DNA of 44,857 nt from Chloroflexota bacterium (lineage in GTDB: Bacteria > Chloroflexota > Dehalococcoidia > Dehalococcoidales > UBA2162): contig JACPPR010000037.1 in NCBI GenBank assembly GCA_016190895.1, positions 1-44,857 on the forward strand. Reading direction: 5' to 3'. The notes under the pieces were generated by a model, which saw nothing but the letters and a program-made list of their open reading frames with translations, made no database searches and was not told the origin of the DNA. The position numbers and the translations under genes were made by a program. Positions 1-7,407 of this stretch are shown piece by piece (positions within the stretch are counted from its first letter, which is position 1; each line of letters begins with the position of its first letter).

Positions 1-1041
1 GACAAACTGAATGGAGACCCGGTCCCGTGGCTGCTGGAGAACGATAAGACCCAGCCAGCCATTCGCTATTATGCCCTGCGGGATGTCCTCGGCCGGGGCG
101 AGAACGATAGTGAAGTCAAAGCCGCTAAGGCGGCTATCATGGCAAGCGGTCCGGTACCGGTAATCCTGGCGGCGCAGCAGCCGGAAGGATATTGGGACAA
201 AGGCATTTCTGGACCTATATTCCGCGGGACGCAATCGTCGCTCGTCCTCCTGGCGCAGCTTGGTGCGGACGGGGCTGACCCGCGTGTTCGCGCCGGCTGC
301 GAGTTTCTGCTCTCCCGATACATCGCCAGCAATGGCGCTCTTTCCTGGAGCGGCAGGCCTTCCAGCGTCGCTCACTGCGGGACGGGCATTTTGGGGGCGG
401 CTTTGATAGACTTCGGCTGGCTTGACGACGAGCGCTTGCAGACGGCAATGGAATGGCTGGCGCAAACCATTACCGGAGAAGGGGTGGCCGACGCTTCGAG
501 CCGGAACACAAACAAACGTTACTATAAATCCGGAAATTCAGGTCCTTTGTTCCTCTGTGCTTCCAATAATAATATGTCCTGCGCCTGGGGAGCCATCAAA
601 TCAATGCTTGCCTTTAGCAAGATACCTCCGGCGCAGCGGACCAGGACTATGGAGGAGGCCATTGAACAAGGCGTGGAGTTTCTCCTGAGCTATGACCCGG
701 CCGTTGCCGATTATCCCTTTGACAATCAGACATGGTTGGGTCAGCGAGGGGGGACCAAGCCCAGCACAAACTGGTTCAAGTTCGGCTATCCCATCGGGTA
801 CATCGCTGATGTGCTTCAGAACCTGGAGGCCCTGGCAGCGCTGGGGCAAATCGGGAATCCGAAGCTAGCCAACGCGTTAGCGCTGGTCGTTAGTAAACAA
901 AACCAACAAGGACGCTGGCTGCTGGAACATGCATATAACGGCAAGAGCTGGGTGGACATAGAAAAGAAGGGACAGCCCAGCAAGTGGGTCACGCTGAGGG
1001 CTTTGCGGGTATTGAAAGCGGCTTATCCTGAGACAGGATAA
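1..1041 (+). CDS. Prenyltransferase/squalene-cyclase-like repeat protein, 5' truncated
   Basis: The frame is open from the first base of the window, so the N-terminus lies outside; the first visible ATG is at 139. The visible 346 residues look like the alpha/alpha-barrel repeats of the prenyltransferase and squalene-oxidase superfamily: regularly spaced GYW, WGAIKSML, YPIGYIADVL and WVTLRALRVLK helices. The run PVPWLLENDKTQPAIRYYAL near the edge is typical of soluble bacterial members often mislabelled as nitrogen-fixation proteins. I see no QW repeats or DxDD motif of a true terpene cyclase in the visible part, so the substrate is unknown. The gene ends 66 bases before the 3' end of a convergent tRNA gene. 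Confidence 0.75.
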   Translation, partial: DKLNGDPVPWLLENDKTQPAIRYYALRDVLGRGENDSEVKAAKAAIMASGPVPVILAAQQPEGYWDKGISGPIFRGTQSSLVLLAQLGADGADPRVRAGCEFLLSRYIASNGALSWSGRPSSVAHCGTGILGAALIDFGWLDDERLQTAMEWLAQTITGEGVADASSRNTNKRYYKSGNSGPLFLCASNNNMSCAWGAIKSMLAFSKIPPAQRTRTMEEAIEQGVEFLLSYDPAVADYPFDNQTWLGQRGGTKPSTNWFKFGYPIGYIADVLQNLEALAALGQIGNPKLANALALVVSKQNQQGRWLLEHAYNGKSWVDIEKKGQPSKWVTLRALRVLKAAYPETG

Positions 1042-1106
1042 TTCAAGCTTAATTAGTAATCAGCTCCACGTATTGATAACTTAGGTTGGAGTTTTTTGAA
1101 GCTAAG

Positions 1107-1188
1107 TGGGGAAGGGGGGATTTGAACCCCCACGCCTTGCGGCACTGGATCCTAAGTCCAGGCTGTCTGCCAATTCCAGCACTTCCCC
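1107..1188 (-). tRNA. tRNA-Leu (anticodon TAG)
   Basis: Reading the minus strand, a cloverleaf folds with acceptor stem GGGGAAG/CTTCCCC, anticodon stem CTGGA/TCCAG around loop CTTAGGA (anticodon TAG, reading CUA), a class II variable arm of about 13 bases as expected for leucine, and a T arm GGGGG/CCCCC with loop TTCAAAT. The discriminator base is A, as in leucine tRNAs. The CCA tail is not encoded: CTT follows the discriminator. Confidence 0.95.
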
Positions 1189-1237
1189 GCACTCAGCAAG
1201 CAAATGTTAGCAAAAAGCAGGGCGAGTGTCCACACGA

Positions 1238-1290
1238 CGAAATCCAAATTTCAAAGCTCAAATGTCAAACAAAACCTAAAGTTTAAATGA
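1238..1290. repeat. AT-rich word repeat, short copy
   Basis: The stretch contains the words AAATCCAAATTTCAAAG, CTCAAATGTCAAA and CTAAAGTTTAAA. Related words recur at 20605-20740, 24412-24525, 25214-25245 and 36661-36845. No coding potential is visible. It lies in the 280-base gap between tRNA-Leu and the CoA-transferase stop codon. Confidence 0.5.
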
Positions 1291-1400
1291 TTCAAGAAGA
1301 GTTTTTGTCATTAAAGCATTTGAGAGCCGTTTAGCAACGTTGCGCCATACCGACGAAAGTCTGTATCCAGAATACCTGCTCAGTTTGCGGGATGGACTCA

Positions 1401-1425
1401 CTGGATTCCGTGTCAAGCACGGAAT
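1401..1425. repeat. Half copy of a TCATTC/GAATCCA palindromic repeat
   Basis: CTGG is followed by a perfect 8-bp stem ATTCCGTG/CACGGAAT with a five-base loop. The same design, CTGGATTCC-stem-GGAATG, forms the right half of the fuller copies at 28147-28235 and 35821-35899. It lies downstream of the minus-strand CoA-transferase, where a hairpin could also protect the 3' end of the mRNA, but no T-tract follows it. Confidence 0.45.
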
Positions 1426-1468
1426 GGCCGAGCGTGAACACTCCCATTTGGGATTTTAGCGAAGGCCG

Positions 1469-2680
1469 CTAGTCGATAACCTTCTCTTTGACCAGCCCGG
1501 CGACCTCTTCATCGGAGAGGCCGAGAAGCTCCTTAAAGACGTAATCGTTGTGCTGGCCCAGTGTCGGCGCTGTTTTCAGCTCGTAAGGAGTCTTGGAGAG
1601 CAAGAAATGGGCGCCGGCCGGAGAAAGGAACTTTCCCCCTCCCTCAGGGCGGTCGAGCTCCCAGAAGAAGTGGCGGGCTTTCAACTGAGGGTCGCGTTCC
1701 TGGTCTTCAGCCTTTTCCACCACCCCCGCCGCCACCCCGGCTGCCTGCATCAGGTTCATCACCTCTTCCGCCTCGTGCTGCGCCGTCCACTCATTGACCA
1801 GTCTGTCCAGTTCCTCTTCATTTTCTTTCCGCGCCAGCAGGGTTGCGAACTTGGGATTCTTTGCCAGCGCTGGCCGGCCGATAACCTTGCAGAAGCTCAC
1901 CCACTCTTCATCGGTGAAAACGGCGATGGCGCACCATTTGTCCTCACCTTTGCACAGGTAGGCGTTATGGGGGGCGGCGTAGGCATATTTATTGCCCGTT
2001 CGGCCGGCTACCCGCTTGTTGACCACATAGTCAAGGACGAGAGGCGCCATAAACTGGATGCCGCCCTCGTTCTGGGACATATCCAGGAACATCCCCTTGC
2101 CTGTCCGGCGCCGGTAATCGAGGGCAGCCAGGAGAGCCACGATATTGTAGCAAGGGGCGATATTGTCTGTGTAGGCGGCAACCCAGGCCGGCGGCCGGTC
2201 GGGCCAGCCGTGAATCTGGTTGAAGCCCGAGAGAGCCGAAAGTTTGTGCCCGGAAGCAGCGTGAGTAGCATACGGCCCCGTCTGTCCCTGCATGCAGGTG
2301 CTGAGCATGATGATATCAGGCTTGATTTTCTTCAGGTCTTCATAGCCCAGCCCTCGTCTTATCAATGAGCCTCCGGCCAGGTTTTCCACGAATATATCCG
2401 ACTTGGCGATTATCCGCTTGGCCAGGTCTAATCCTTTAGGGGAAGCAAAATTAAGGGTGATGCTGAGCTTGTTGGTCGATTTCTGCAAACCCCCGGCCGC
2501 GCCAGAGCCACCCGCCCCTCCACCACCCCCCACGCCTCCGCCACCACCAATCATATTCATCCGGGTGTCTATCTTAATCACTTCAGCCCCGCAGTTGGAC
2601 AGAGCCTGCGTCGTCAGGGGACCGGTCTGATAAACAGTGACTTCAACAACCCGGATACCTTCCAGCAGTTTCTTCACCAT
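1469..2680 (-). CDS. CaiB/BaiF family CoA-transferase (class III) with a glycine-rich insert
   Basis: The 403-residue protein has the class III CoA-transferase pattern: N-terminal GIRVVEV and GAEVIKID, then KLSITLNFASPKGLDLAKRI, a VEN motif, GYEDL, GQTGPY and LDMSQNE, where Asp200 aligns with the catalytic aspartate of formyl-CoA transferase. Family members move CoA between acyl-CoA and a free acid. Residues 44-64 are almost all Gly with some Ala/Ser, replacing the usual segment before the NRNK-like strand. The start has a good ribosome site, GGAGAGGAG. It is downstream of a second CoA-transferase on the same strand, separated by a hairpin element, so the two may share a transcript and form a heteromer. 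The substrate cannot be told from sequence. Confidence 0.9.
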   Translation of the reverse strand: MVKKLLEGIRVVEVTVYQTGPLTTQALSNCGAEVIKIDTRMNMIGGGGGVGGGGGAGGSGAAGGLQKSTNKLSITLNFASPKGLDLAKRIIAKSDIFVENLAGGSLIRRGLGYEDLKKIKPDIIMLSTCMQGQTGPYATHAASGHKLSALSGFNQIHGWPDRPPAWVAAYTDNIAPCYNIVALLAALDYRRRTGKGMFLDMSQNEGGIQFMAPLVLDYVVNKRVAGRTGNKYAYAAPHNAYLCKGEDKWCAIAVFTDEEWVSFCKVIGRPALAKNPKFATLLARKENEEELDRLVNEWTAQHEAEEVMNLMQAAGVAAGVVEKAEDQERDPQLKARHFFWELDRPEGGGKFLSPAGAHFLLSKTPYELKTAPTLGQHNDYVFKELLGLSDEEVAGLVKEKVID

Positions 2681-2737
2681 CTTTATCTCCTCTCCGATTG
2701 AACTTTCTAGCAGGTGCTGAAAAGAACCTTCTTCCCC

Positions 2738-2828
2738 GGTATCCCCCTTTGAAAAAGAGGGAGTAAGGGGGATTTTCGATTTCTGAAATCCCTCTTAATC
2801 TCCCTTTACAAAAGGGAGAAAAGGCATC
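2738..2828. repeat. Paired-hairpin repeat, B-A order
   Basis: Hairpin B (GGTATCCCCCTTT...GGGGGATTT) is followed nine bases later by hairpin A (AAATCCCTCT...TCTCCCTTT..AAAGGGAG). This is one of eight copies of the composite element in the window (also 10079, 15463, 17750, 21822, 25115, 30795 and 34295). It separates two same-strand CoA-transferase genes. Confidence 0.8.
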
Positions 2829-2843
2829 TTGAACCGCTCTTCT

Positions 2844-4091
2844 TCATATGACCCCGGCCTGCTTCAGCAGCGCCAGCTTGTCCTTCGAGATGCCTAGCTC
2901 ACCTTCATAAATTTCCTGGTTATGCTCACCGATAAGCGGCGCCCGCCGCGTTATCTTGATAGGCATCTCGGAAGAGGTGCCAAAAGCGCCGGGGTAGGTA
3001 ATGTCAATGCCTAGCTCAGGATGCTCAAGCTCTATCCAGAAATCCCTGGCAATAAGCTGGGGGTTCTCCAGCATATCGGCGGTCGTTGCCACCGGGTAAA
3101 GCATCACCTGGTATTTCACTGCCCCCTCGAGAAGCTCGGCTTTGGTGTGGGCTATAAAAAACCGGCCGGTCGGCTCTTCGATGCGGTTCATATCCTCCTG
3201 AGAGGTCTTGGGGAAATCAGGGCTGTTCCAATCGAAGACCTTCAGGAAATCGTTGGTAAACCCTTCGATTTCCATCCATTTGATAAGGGGCAGGCTGGGG
3301 GAAAGCCGGGAAGGGCCGCCGTGAGAGTAGGATACCCAGCCGTCCTTGCAGGGCCATAGCTGGGTTGCCTTGTGGGCCGTACCCATCCGCACCTCGCCTC
3401 GCTTGGCGCTCGGCCGGCCGCTGCCCCAGGTGGGATTGTGATGAATGGTGGATTGCACTGCCGACTCAAAAACCGAGACATCCACCTGTTGCCCCTCCCC
3501 TGACAGCGTCCGTTGGTAAAGAGCCATCATCGCACCCATTGCGCCATCGGAGCCGGCATGAAGGTACGCCTGGGAATGGTGGCTTATCCGGATAGGCGGG
3601 CGGTCGGTATCGCCGTAGGGCGCCATGTGACCGCCCATCGCCCAGGCGACGATATCGGCTGTCTTCCAGTCCTTATAGGGGCCGGTCTGCCCGAAGGGAG
3701 TGATGGAAACGAGGATGACCCCGGGATTAATCTTCTCCAGAACCGAATACCCCAGGCCGAGCTTATCCAGATAGCCCGGTGAGTAGGACTCGATGACAAA
3801 ATCGGCATTCTTGACCAGCTTTTTGAAGATATCCTTGCCGTCGGCGGTCTCGATATCGAGGGTTATCCCCCGCTTGCTGGTGTTGAGGGCAAACCAGAAA
3901 AGGCTTTTCTCAGGGTGGGGGTCGTCATGGTAAAAAGGCCCGATGCTCCGGGCAGCATCACCTCCCGGCCTTTCTACCTTGATGACATCCGCCCCCATAT
4001 CGCCCAGTATCTTGCCGCAGAGCAAGCCTTTCTCATCGGTCAGGTCCAAGGCTCGATACGGGCTGAGCATTCCTTCCGCTTTCTGTGCCAT
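2844..4091 (-). CDS. CaiB/BaiF family CoA-transferase (class III)
   Basis: The 415-residue protein carries the canonical features: GADVIKVERPGGD, a FWFALNTSKRGITLDI strand, FVIESYSPGYLDKLGLGY, SITPFGQTGPY, and GQQVDVSVFES, where Asp204 matches the catalytic aspartate of formyl-CoA transferase. The enzyme should transfer CoA between carboxylic acids in the cytoplasm. The ATG at 4091 is preferred over the upstream TTG at 4112 because GGGAGG lies 7 bases before it. Unlike its downstream partner at 1469-2680 it keeps the normal N-terminal segment, so it may be the standard subunit of a pair. The acyl substrate is unknown. Confidence 0.92.
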   Translation of the reverse strand: MAQKAEGMLSPYRALDLTDEKGLLCGKILGDMGADVIKVERPGGDAARSIGPFYHDDPHPEKSLFWFALNTSKRGITLDIETADGKDIFKKLVKNADFVIESYSPGYLDKLGLGYSVLEKINPGVILVSITPFGQTGPYKDWKTADIVAWAMGGHMAPYGDTDRPPIRISHHSQAYLHAGSDGAMGAMMALYQRTLSGEGQQVDVSVFESAVQSTIHHNPTWGSGRPSAKRGEVRMGTAHKATQLWPCKDGWVSYSHGGPSRLSPSLPLIKWMEIEGFTNDFLKVFDWNSPDFPKTSQEDMNRIEEPTGRFFIAHTKAELLEGAVKYQVMLYPVATTADMLENPQLIARDFWIELEHPELGIDITYPGAFGTSSEMPIKITRRAPLIGEHNQEIYEGELGISKDKLALLKQAGVI

Positions 4092-4221
4092 TCTTGAGCC
4101 TCCCTTCAGCAATGAATAAACAAGAAATTGTTAAAGTGGGGAAGTGTGACAGGTAGTAGTTTTATAACATTTTCAAATCAAGGCTGTCAAACCAATGAAC
4201 TCCCCAAGAGTAATGGGAGAG

Positions 4222-4283
4222 TTTGAGAGGGCTTCGCCCTCTCAAAAACAATCGCTTCCCCCTCTCCGTGAACGGAGAGGGGG
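4222..4283 (-). terminator. Two tandem hairpins downstream of the DUF72 gene
   Basis: Hairpin one is CCCCCTCTCCG/CGGAGAGGGGG (4258-4283, loop of four). Hairpin two is TTTGAGAGGGC/GCCCTCTCAAA (4222-4246, loop of three). Read on the minus strand, the first is followed after eight bases by TTTTT, which fits termination of the DUF72 transcript. The rest of the 259-base gap 4092-4350 shows no gene. Confidence 0.5.
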
Positions 4284-4350
4284 ACTGAGGGGGTGAGGTC
4301 GATAAACAATGAAGATTGAGAAGAACCAGCAGATTCTGCCGGCAGTCACT

Positions 4351-5100
4351 TCAACGGTAGTCGTCTAAGAGGCTAATAAGCGTCCTGGCATTCTCCACAG
4401 CGAAGGCAGAGACATCATTATTGAAATAGACATAGAGCGCCTTCAAGTCCCGGGCCAGACTGGCCAGCCTTTTTGACCAGGCCTCTAACTCCTCGTCGGA
4501 GTAAGAGCTGGAGTATAGACTGGCGCTGCCGTGAAACCGGACGTAGGCGAAATCGGCTGTAGCCACCATTGGGCAACGAACGTCCGGCATATCGAAGACG
4601 CAGAAGCCGGCATTATATTTGCCTAGAATCAGGAAAACGCCCTCATCGAGCCAGGACTGATGCCGGAACTCAAAGACATGCATCATTCCAACAGGTAACG
4701 TAGCCAGAAAAAACTTTAATACCTCATCGTCACGGGGCATATTGGGCGGCAGTTGGTACAGTAGTGGGCCGAGCTTATTGCCCAGAAGTCTGGCGCGGTT
4801 TACAAACTTATCTACCGATTCTTGAGTGTCTCTGAGCTTTTTGAGATGGGTGATGTAGCGGCTGACCTTCAGAGCGAAGGTAAAATTGGCCGGAGTTACT
4901 TTATCCCAGTTAGCAAAAGCTGCTTCCGATGGCAGCCTGTAAAAGCTGTTGTTCAGTTCAACGGTGGTGAAGTGACGGGCGTAGAATTCCAGCCACTTAG
5001 CCACGGGCAAACCTTCGGGGTAGAACCGTCCCCGCCAGTCCTGATAGTGCCAGCCTGAAGTCCCCACGTAGAAATTCAACGGCTTGAACTCCTCGCCCAT
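4351..5100 (-). CDS. DUF72 family protein (YecE-like)
   Basis: The 249-residue protein starts with FYVGTSGWHYQDWRGRFYPEGLP, followed by FTTVELNNSFYRLP and FTFALKVSRYITHLKKL, the signature of the DUF72/YecE family, a TIM-barrel-like fold of unknown biochemical role. Conserved later segments are LLYQLPP, FEFRHQSW and YVRFHGS. The length of about 250 residues is normal. It is expressed as a single gene and is divergent from the toxin-antitoxin remnant at 5193. Tandem hairpins at 4222-4283 probably end its transcript. No signal peptide or membrane segment is present, so it should be cytoplasmic. Confidence 0.93.
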   Translation of the reverse strand: MGEEFKPLNFYVGTSGWHYQDWRGRFYPEGLPVAKWLEFYARHFTTVELNNSFYRLPSEAAFANWDKVTPANFTFALKVSRYITHLKKLRDTQESVDKFVNRARLLGNKLGPLLYQLPPNMPRDDEVLKFFLATLPVGMMHVFEFRHQSWLDEGVFLILGKYNAGFCVFDMPDVRCPMVATADFAYVRFHGSASLYSSSYSDEELEAWSKRLASLARDLKALYVYFNNDVSAFAVENARTLISLLDDYR

Positions 5101-5122
5101 ACCACAAATCTATATAAATATA

Positions 5123-5148
5123 AGCTAGCACCTTTTGGCAGGCTAGCT
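5123..5148. promoter_or_regulatory. Inverted repeat between divergent genes
   Basis: AGCTAGC and GCTAGCT, 7 bases each, flank a 12-base spacer. The repeat lies between the DUF72 start and the promoter of the opposing toxin remnant, with a TATATT box for the minus strand next to it. It could be an operator or a 5' UTR hairpin of the DUF72 mRNA; the choice is open. Confidence 0.3.
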
Positions 5149-5157
5149 CAATAGCTA

Positions 5158-5186
5158 TTGACCGACATAACCTGAAGGGTTATAAT
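5158..5186 (+). promoter_or_regulatory. Sigma-70-type promoter of the first toxin-antitoxin unit
   Basis: TTGACC and TATAAT are separated by 17 bases. The predicted start point falls at about 5193, which is the GTG of the toxin frame, so the mRNA would be nearly leaderless. Confidence 0.7.
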
Positions 5187-5192
5187 AAGTAA

Positions 5193-5531
5193 GTGTATCA
5201 GATTGAATACTATAGGGAGCCAAGCGGCCGCGAGCCTGTAAATGAATGGCTAGCCAGACTGGATATGAAAGCGAAGGTCGTGATAATGGGCAAGATTGCT
5301 CGGCTTGAAAAATATGGACTGCTGCTGCAAACGAACATGATGAAGCGTATCGAGAATGGCGACTAGGATTTTTATGAGCTAAGAGGTGGGAGTTGCCGCA
5401 TTGCGTTATATCACACAACAAGGGACGACAGTTTTGTCCTGCTTCACGGATTCTTGAAAAAGCGGCAGAGGGAAGCGAGAGAAATTGCTTTAGCGCGTTC
5501 CAGGTTACGTGAATATCAATCAAGGAGGTAA
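5193..5531 (+). pseudogene. HigB/RelE-type (Gp49-like) toxin interrupted by an amber codon
   Basis: From the GTG at 5193 one reading frame runs 113 codons to TAA at 5529, broken only by TAG at 5364-5366. The translation begins MYQIEYYREPSGREPVNEWL and, after the TAG, has FYELRGGSCRIALYHT and FVLLHGFLKK, the core of phage-derived Gp49-like HigB toxins, which are mRNA endonucleases. Compared with the intact paralogue at 7061-7405, two codons, including the TAG, appear inserted before the conserved YELR. The antitoxin gene follows 4 bases after the stop, with its ribosome site inside the toxin's last codons. The toxin is probably inactivated. A sequencing error is possible, because the rest of the frame is undamaged. 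Confidence 0.75.
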
Positions 5532-5535
5532 ATCA

Positions 5536-5877
5536 ATGGCTCACAGTTTTGACGAAGATTTGGAGCGAGAGCTTCGAGACCCGGAGTTTGCTAGGTTGTT
5601 TGGTGAGGACCATGCTAAGTCCATCTTTGCGTTGACATTAGCCAACGCCCGGTTAAAAGCAGGCCTAACTCAAAAGGAACTGGCTGAAAAGGCGGGCGTC
5701 TCTCAAGCCTACATCGCCAAACTGGAGGGGGGCGAGGCGAACCCCACGCTGGGAAGAATCGGCAGCCTGCTGGCGGTGATGGGGTTGAGTTTGGTGACGG
5801 ATGTGACTGCGCTATCGCCACGTTCGGAAGGTTCGTCTAAGGATGTGGGCAAGTCAAAGGAAATGGTCGGTGTGTAA
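5536..5877 (+). CDS. HigA-like XRE-family antitoxin
   Basis: The 113-residue protein has an N-terminal DPEFARLFGEDHAKS segment and a Cro/C1-type helix-turn-helix at about residues 35-90 (LTQKELAEKAGVSQAYIAKLEGG, NPTLGRIGSLLAVMGLSL). It should bind and neutralise the HigB-like toxin encoded just upstream and repress their shared promoter. The ATG at 5536 is chosen over an upstream frame extension because AAGGAGGT sits 6 bases before it. The gene order toxin then antitoxin is typical of higBA. With its toxin frame broken, it may persist as an orphan antitoxin or regulator. It converges with the AbiV gene on the other strand. Confidence 0.88.
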   Translation: MAHSFDEDLERELRDPEFARLFGEDHAKSIFALTLANARLKAGLTQKELAEKAGVSQAYIAKLEGGEANPTLGRIGSLLAVMGLSLVTDVTALSPRSEGSSKDVGKSKEMVGV

Positions 5878-5918
5878 ACGAAAAAGGAAGCAGTTTTTCA
5901 AGCAACGCTTTTGTTTTT

Positions 5919-6635
5919 TCAGTTGGGAGAACCATCAGGTTTGGCATCAGGCATAAACGTATTCTCCATAATTCTTAGTGCCAAGCTGTGAATCTCGTTC
6001 CACTGTTCCTCGGTCATTTTTCTTCTCAAAGAGGCTATCAGTTCTTTATAGCGACCCATATTACTCTTGAGAAGGAAATCTAACACATCAACCATTCTGA
6101 ACGCTAATTCCACAACACCAGTCGCAAAATTCTCATCAATTTCGGACGGACGCACGAATCGACCAGCATCAACGTGTGCATAAAACCCTTTCTGCTTCCA
6201 TAAGTCGAGGTCTCGGAGGTCACACGAAGGTCCTAGCCATGATTCCAAGCTCTGTCTTTGTTCTTTGTATTGTTTGATAACAATTGCCAGAGTCTGGTTG
6301 AATCTCTGCTCATTATTGTAGCGCGGGTCTAATGTAGCCAGATAATTTACCATGAAAGGGAAGACGTCGAGGGCTTCGAGCTTCAATCCATGAGAGCGAA
6401 ATCCTTTCTTGAATAGCTGGCTTCTTTCATCGTTTGGCTTGGCAAACAACAAACCATCAATTATCCACATCTTACCAATCTCTTCCATTCCGAGAACAGC
6501 TAGCGATAAAGCGAGCCCGAAACGGCCTTTTTCTTGCATTTGCTTAGCTGAATCAATAAGGTCGACAGCATTGAGCCAACATGCCTCAACGCCTTGGCTT
6601 ATGAAGTCAGTAGGTTCCCTATATGGACTTTTCAA
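5919..6635 (-). CDS. AbiV family abortive-infection protein (HEPN-like)
   Basis: The 238-residue protein has the AbiV pattern: GVEACWLNAVDLIDSAKQM, then SLAVLGMEEIGK, KKGFRSHGLKLEAL and KQKGFYAHVD. In lactococcal AbiV these segments form an all-helical HEPN-type fold, and the family confers abortive phage infection by shutting down translation. The start is a TTG two bases after the antitoxin stop at 6638, with GGGGG from the end of the antitoxin gene as ribosome site, so its translation should be coupled to the antitoxin. That makes it the third gene of a toxin-antitoxin-AbiV chain. It has no membrane segment or signal peptide. The function in this host is inferred from family resemblance only. 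Confidence 0.85.
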   Translation of the reverse strand: MKSPYREPTDFISQGVEACWLNAVDLIDSAKQMQEKGRFGLALSLAVLGMEEIGKMWIIDGLLFAKPNDERSQLFKKGFRSHGLKLEALDVFPFMVNYLATLDPRYNNEQRFNQTLAIVIKQYKEQRQSLESWLGPSCDLRDLDLWKQKGFYAHVDAGRFVRPSEIDENFATGVVELAFRMVDVLDFLLKSNMGRYKELIASLRRKMTEEQWNEIHSLALRIMENTFMPDAKPDGSPN

Positions 6636-6637
6636 TC

Positions 6638-6973
6638 TTAGCCCCCTTTGGCGACTGTTTTCGCCTTGTTGCGAGGCGTCTTTTTACACGAGGCCTTCGG
6701 TTTGAACTGGACCTCCAGGTCCAGGGCATCCGCCACCTTGAACAACGTGGCAACAGTGGTATTAAACCCGCCGCCCTCCAGCCGTGATATGGCCGGCTGC
6801 TGCATGCCAACCATCCTGGCAAGCTGGGTCTGGCTTAGCTTTAACTCGTTCCTGCGACTTATTAAGGCCCCTATCATGGCATATTGTGGTTCCAGAGTCT
6901 CATATTCTTTACGGAATTCAGGGTCTTTCATGAGTTCCGCTTTAAACTCCTCAAAACTTGTCTCTTTCCTCAT
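6638..6973 (-). CDS. HigA-like XRE-family antitoxin of the AbiV operon
   Basis: The 111-residue protein has a leading FEEFKAELMKDPEFRKEYETLEPQY segment and a Cro/C1 helix-turn-helix (LSQTQLARMVGMQQPAISRLEGG, TVATLFKVADALDLEVQF). It should neutralise the toxin at 7061-7405 and autoregulate. The ATG at 6973 has AGGAG 9 bases upstream; the TTG two codons earlier is too close to it. A promoter with a palindromic operator lies 32 bases upstream, inside the toxin-antitoxin gap. The basic tail (KKTPRNKAKTVAKGG) is longer than usual and provides the ribosome site for the AbiV gene 2 bases later. Confidence 0.9.
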   Translation of the reverse strand: MRKETSFEEFKAELMKDPEFRKEYETLEPQYAMIGALISRRNELKLSQTQLARMVGMQQPAISRLEGGGFNTTVATLFKVADALDLEVQFKPKASCKKTPRNKAKTVAKGG

Positions 6974-7004
6974 TTTCAATCACTCCTGTTTTGAATGTTA
7001 CCTC

Positions 7005-7034
7005 ATTATATAACACATATGTTATAACTATCAA
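7005..7034 (-). promoter_or_regulatory. Promoter with palindromic operator for antitoxin-AbiV
   Basis: On the minus strand TTGATA (7029-7034) and TATAAT (7005-7010) are 18 bases apart. The spacer holds a perfect 7-bp inverted repeat TATAACA-TATG-TGTTATA (7009-7026) that also overlaps the -10 box. A HigA-type repressor bound there would block this promoter. It lies downstream of the toxin gene, so it would express antitoxin and AbiV without toxin. Confidence 0.7.
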
Positions 7035-7060
7035 AAGATTGGGATTTCAATGTCTAAGAT

Positions 7061-7405
7061 TTATCGCAATTTATACTCATCCATACGTTTAAGAGCGATT
7101 TCCTTCTCCCTGACAGGTGTCTTGGCAGTCTTCTTTAAGAAGGCATGTAATAAAACGAACTTGCGCCCAGTATAGGCGAAATAGAAAATGCGGTAGTAAT
7201 CTGAGCTATGATGTACTCTCAATTCCCATAATCCAGACTTGGTAATCTTCCTGACGTGCGGCGGCCTCAGAGTAAGGCCGTATCTCTGCAACAATTCGAT
7301 GACATGCACGATTCGTATCTGAGCAGATGAAGATTGAGCATGAATAAAATCGTTGACGGGCTCCTTCCCTCTATCATCTCTGTAGAAAACAATGTGCCAA
7401 TCCAT
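7061..7405 (-). CDS. HigB/RelE-type (Gp49-like) toxin
   Basis: The 114-residue protein starts MDWHIVFYRDDRGKEPVNDF and contains LLQRYGLTLRPPHVRKI, SGLWELRVHHSSDYYRIFYF and FVLLHAFLKKTAKTP, the hallmarks of Gp49-like HigB toxins, predicted ribosome-dependent mRNA endonucleases. The ATG at 7405 is preferred to the TTG at 7411 because GGAGGAG lies 8 bases before it. The start lies 2 bases after the mutS stop codon (7408-7410), so the toxin may be translated from the mutS message. Its antitoxin is 87 bases downstream and has its own promoter. The distant paralogue at 5193 is broken; this copy looks intact. Confidence 0.9.
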   Translation of the reverse strand: MDWHIVFYRDDRGKEPVNDFIHAQSSSAQIRIVHVIELLQRYGLTLRPPHVRKITKSGLWELRVHHSSDYYRIFYFAYTGRKFVLLHAFLKKTAKTPVREKEIALKRMDEYKLR

Positions 7406-7407
7406 GC

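Noticed and set aside
1550-2368. Plus-strand 272-codon frame
   Set aside because: Antisense to a clear CoA-transferase; no ribosome site and unnatural composition.
5364-5366. TAG as pyrrolysine or another recoded residue
   Set aside because: Intact genes such as purL and acpS end in TAG, and no recoding element is seen nearby.
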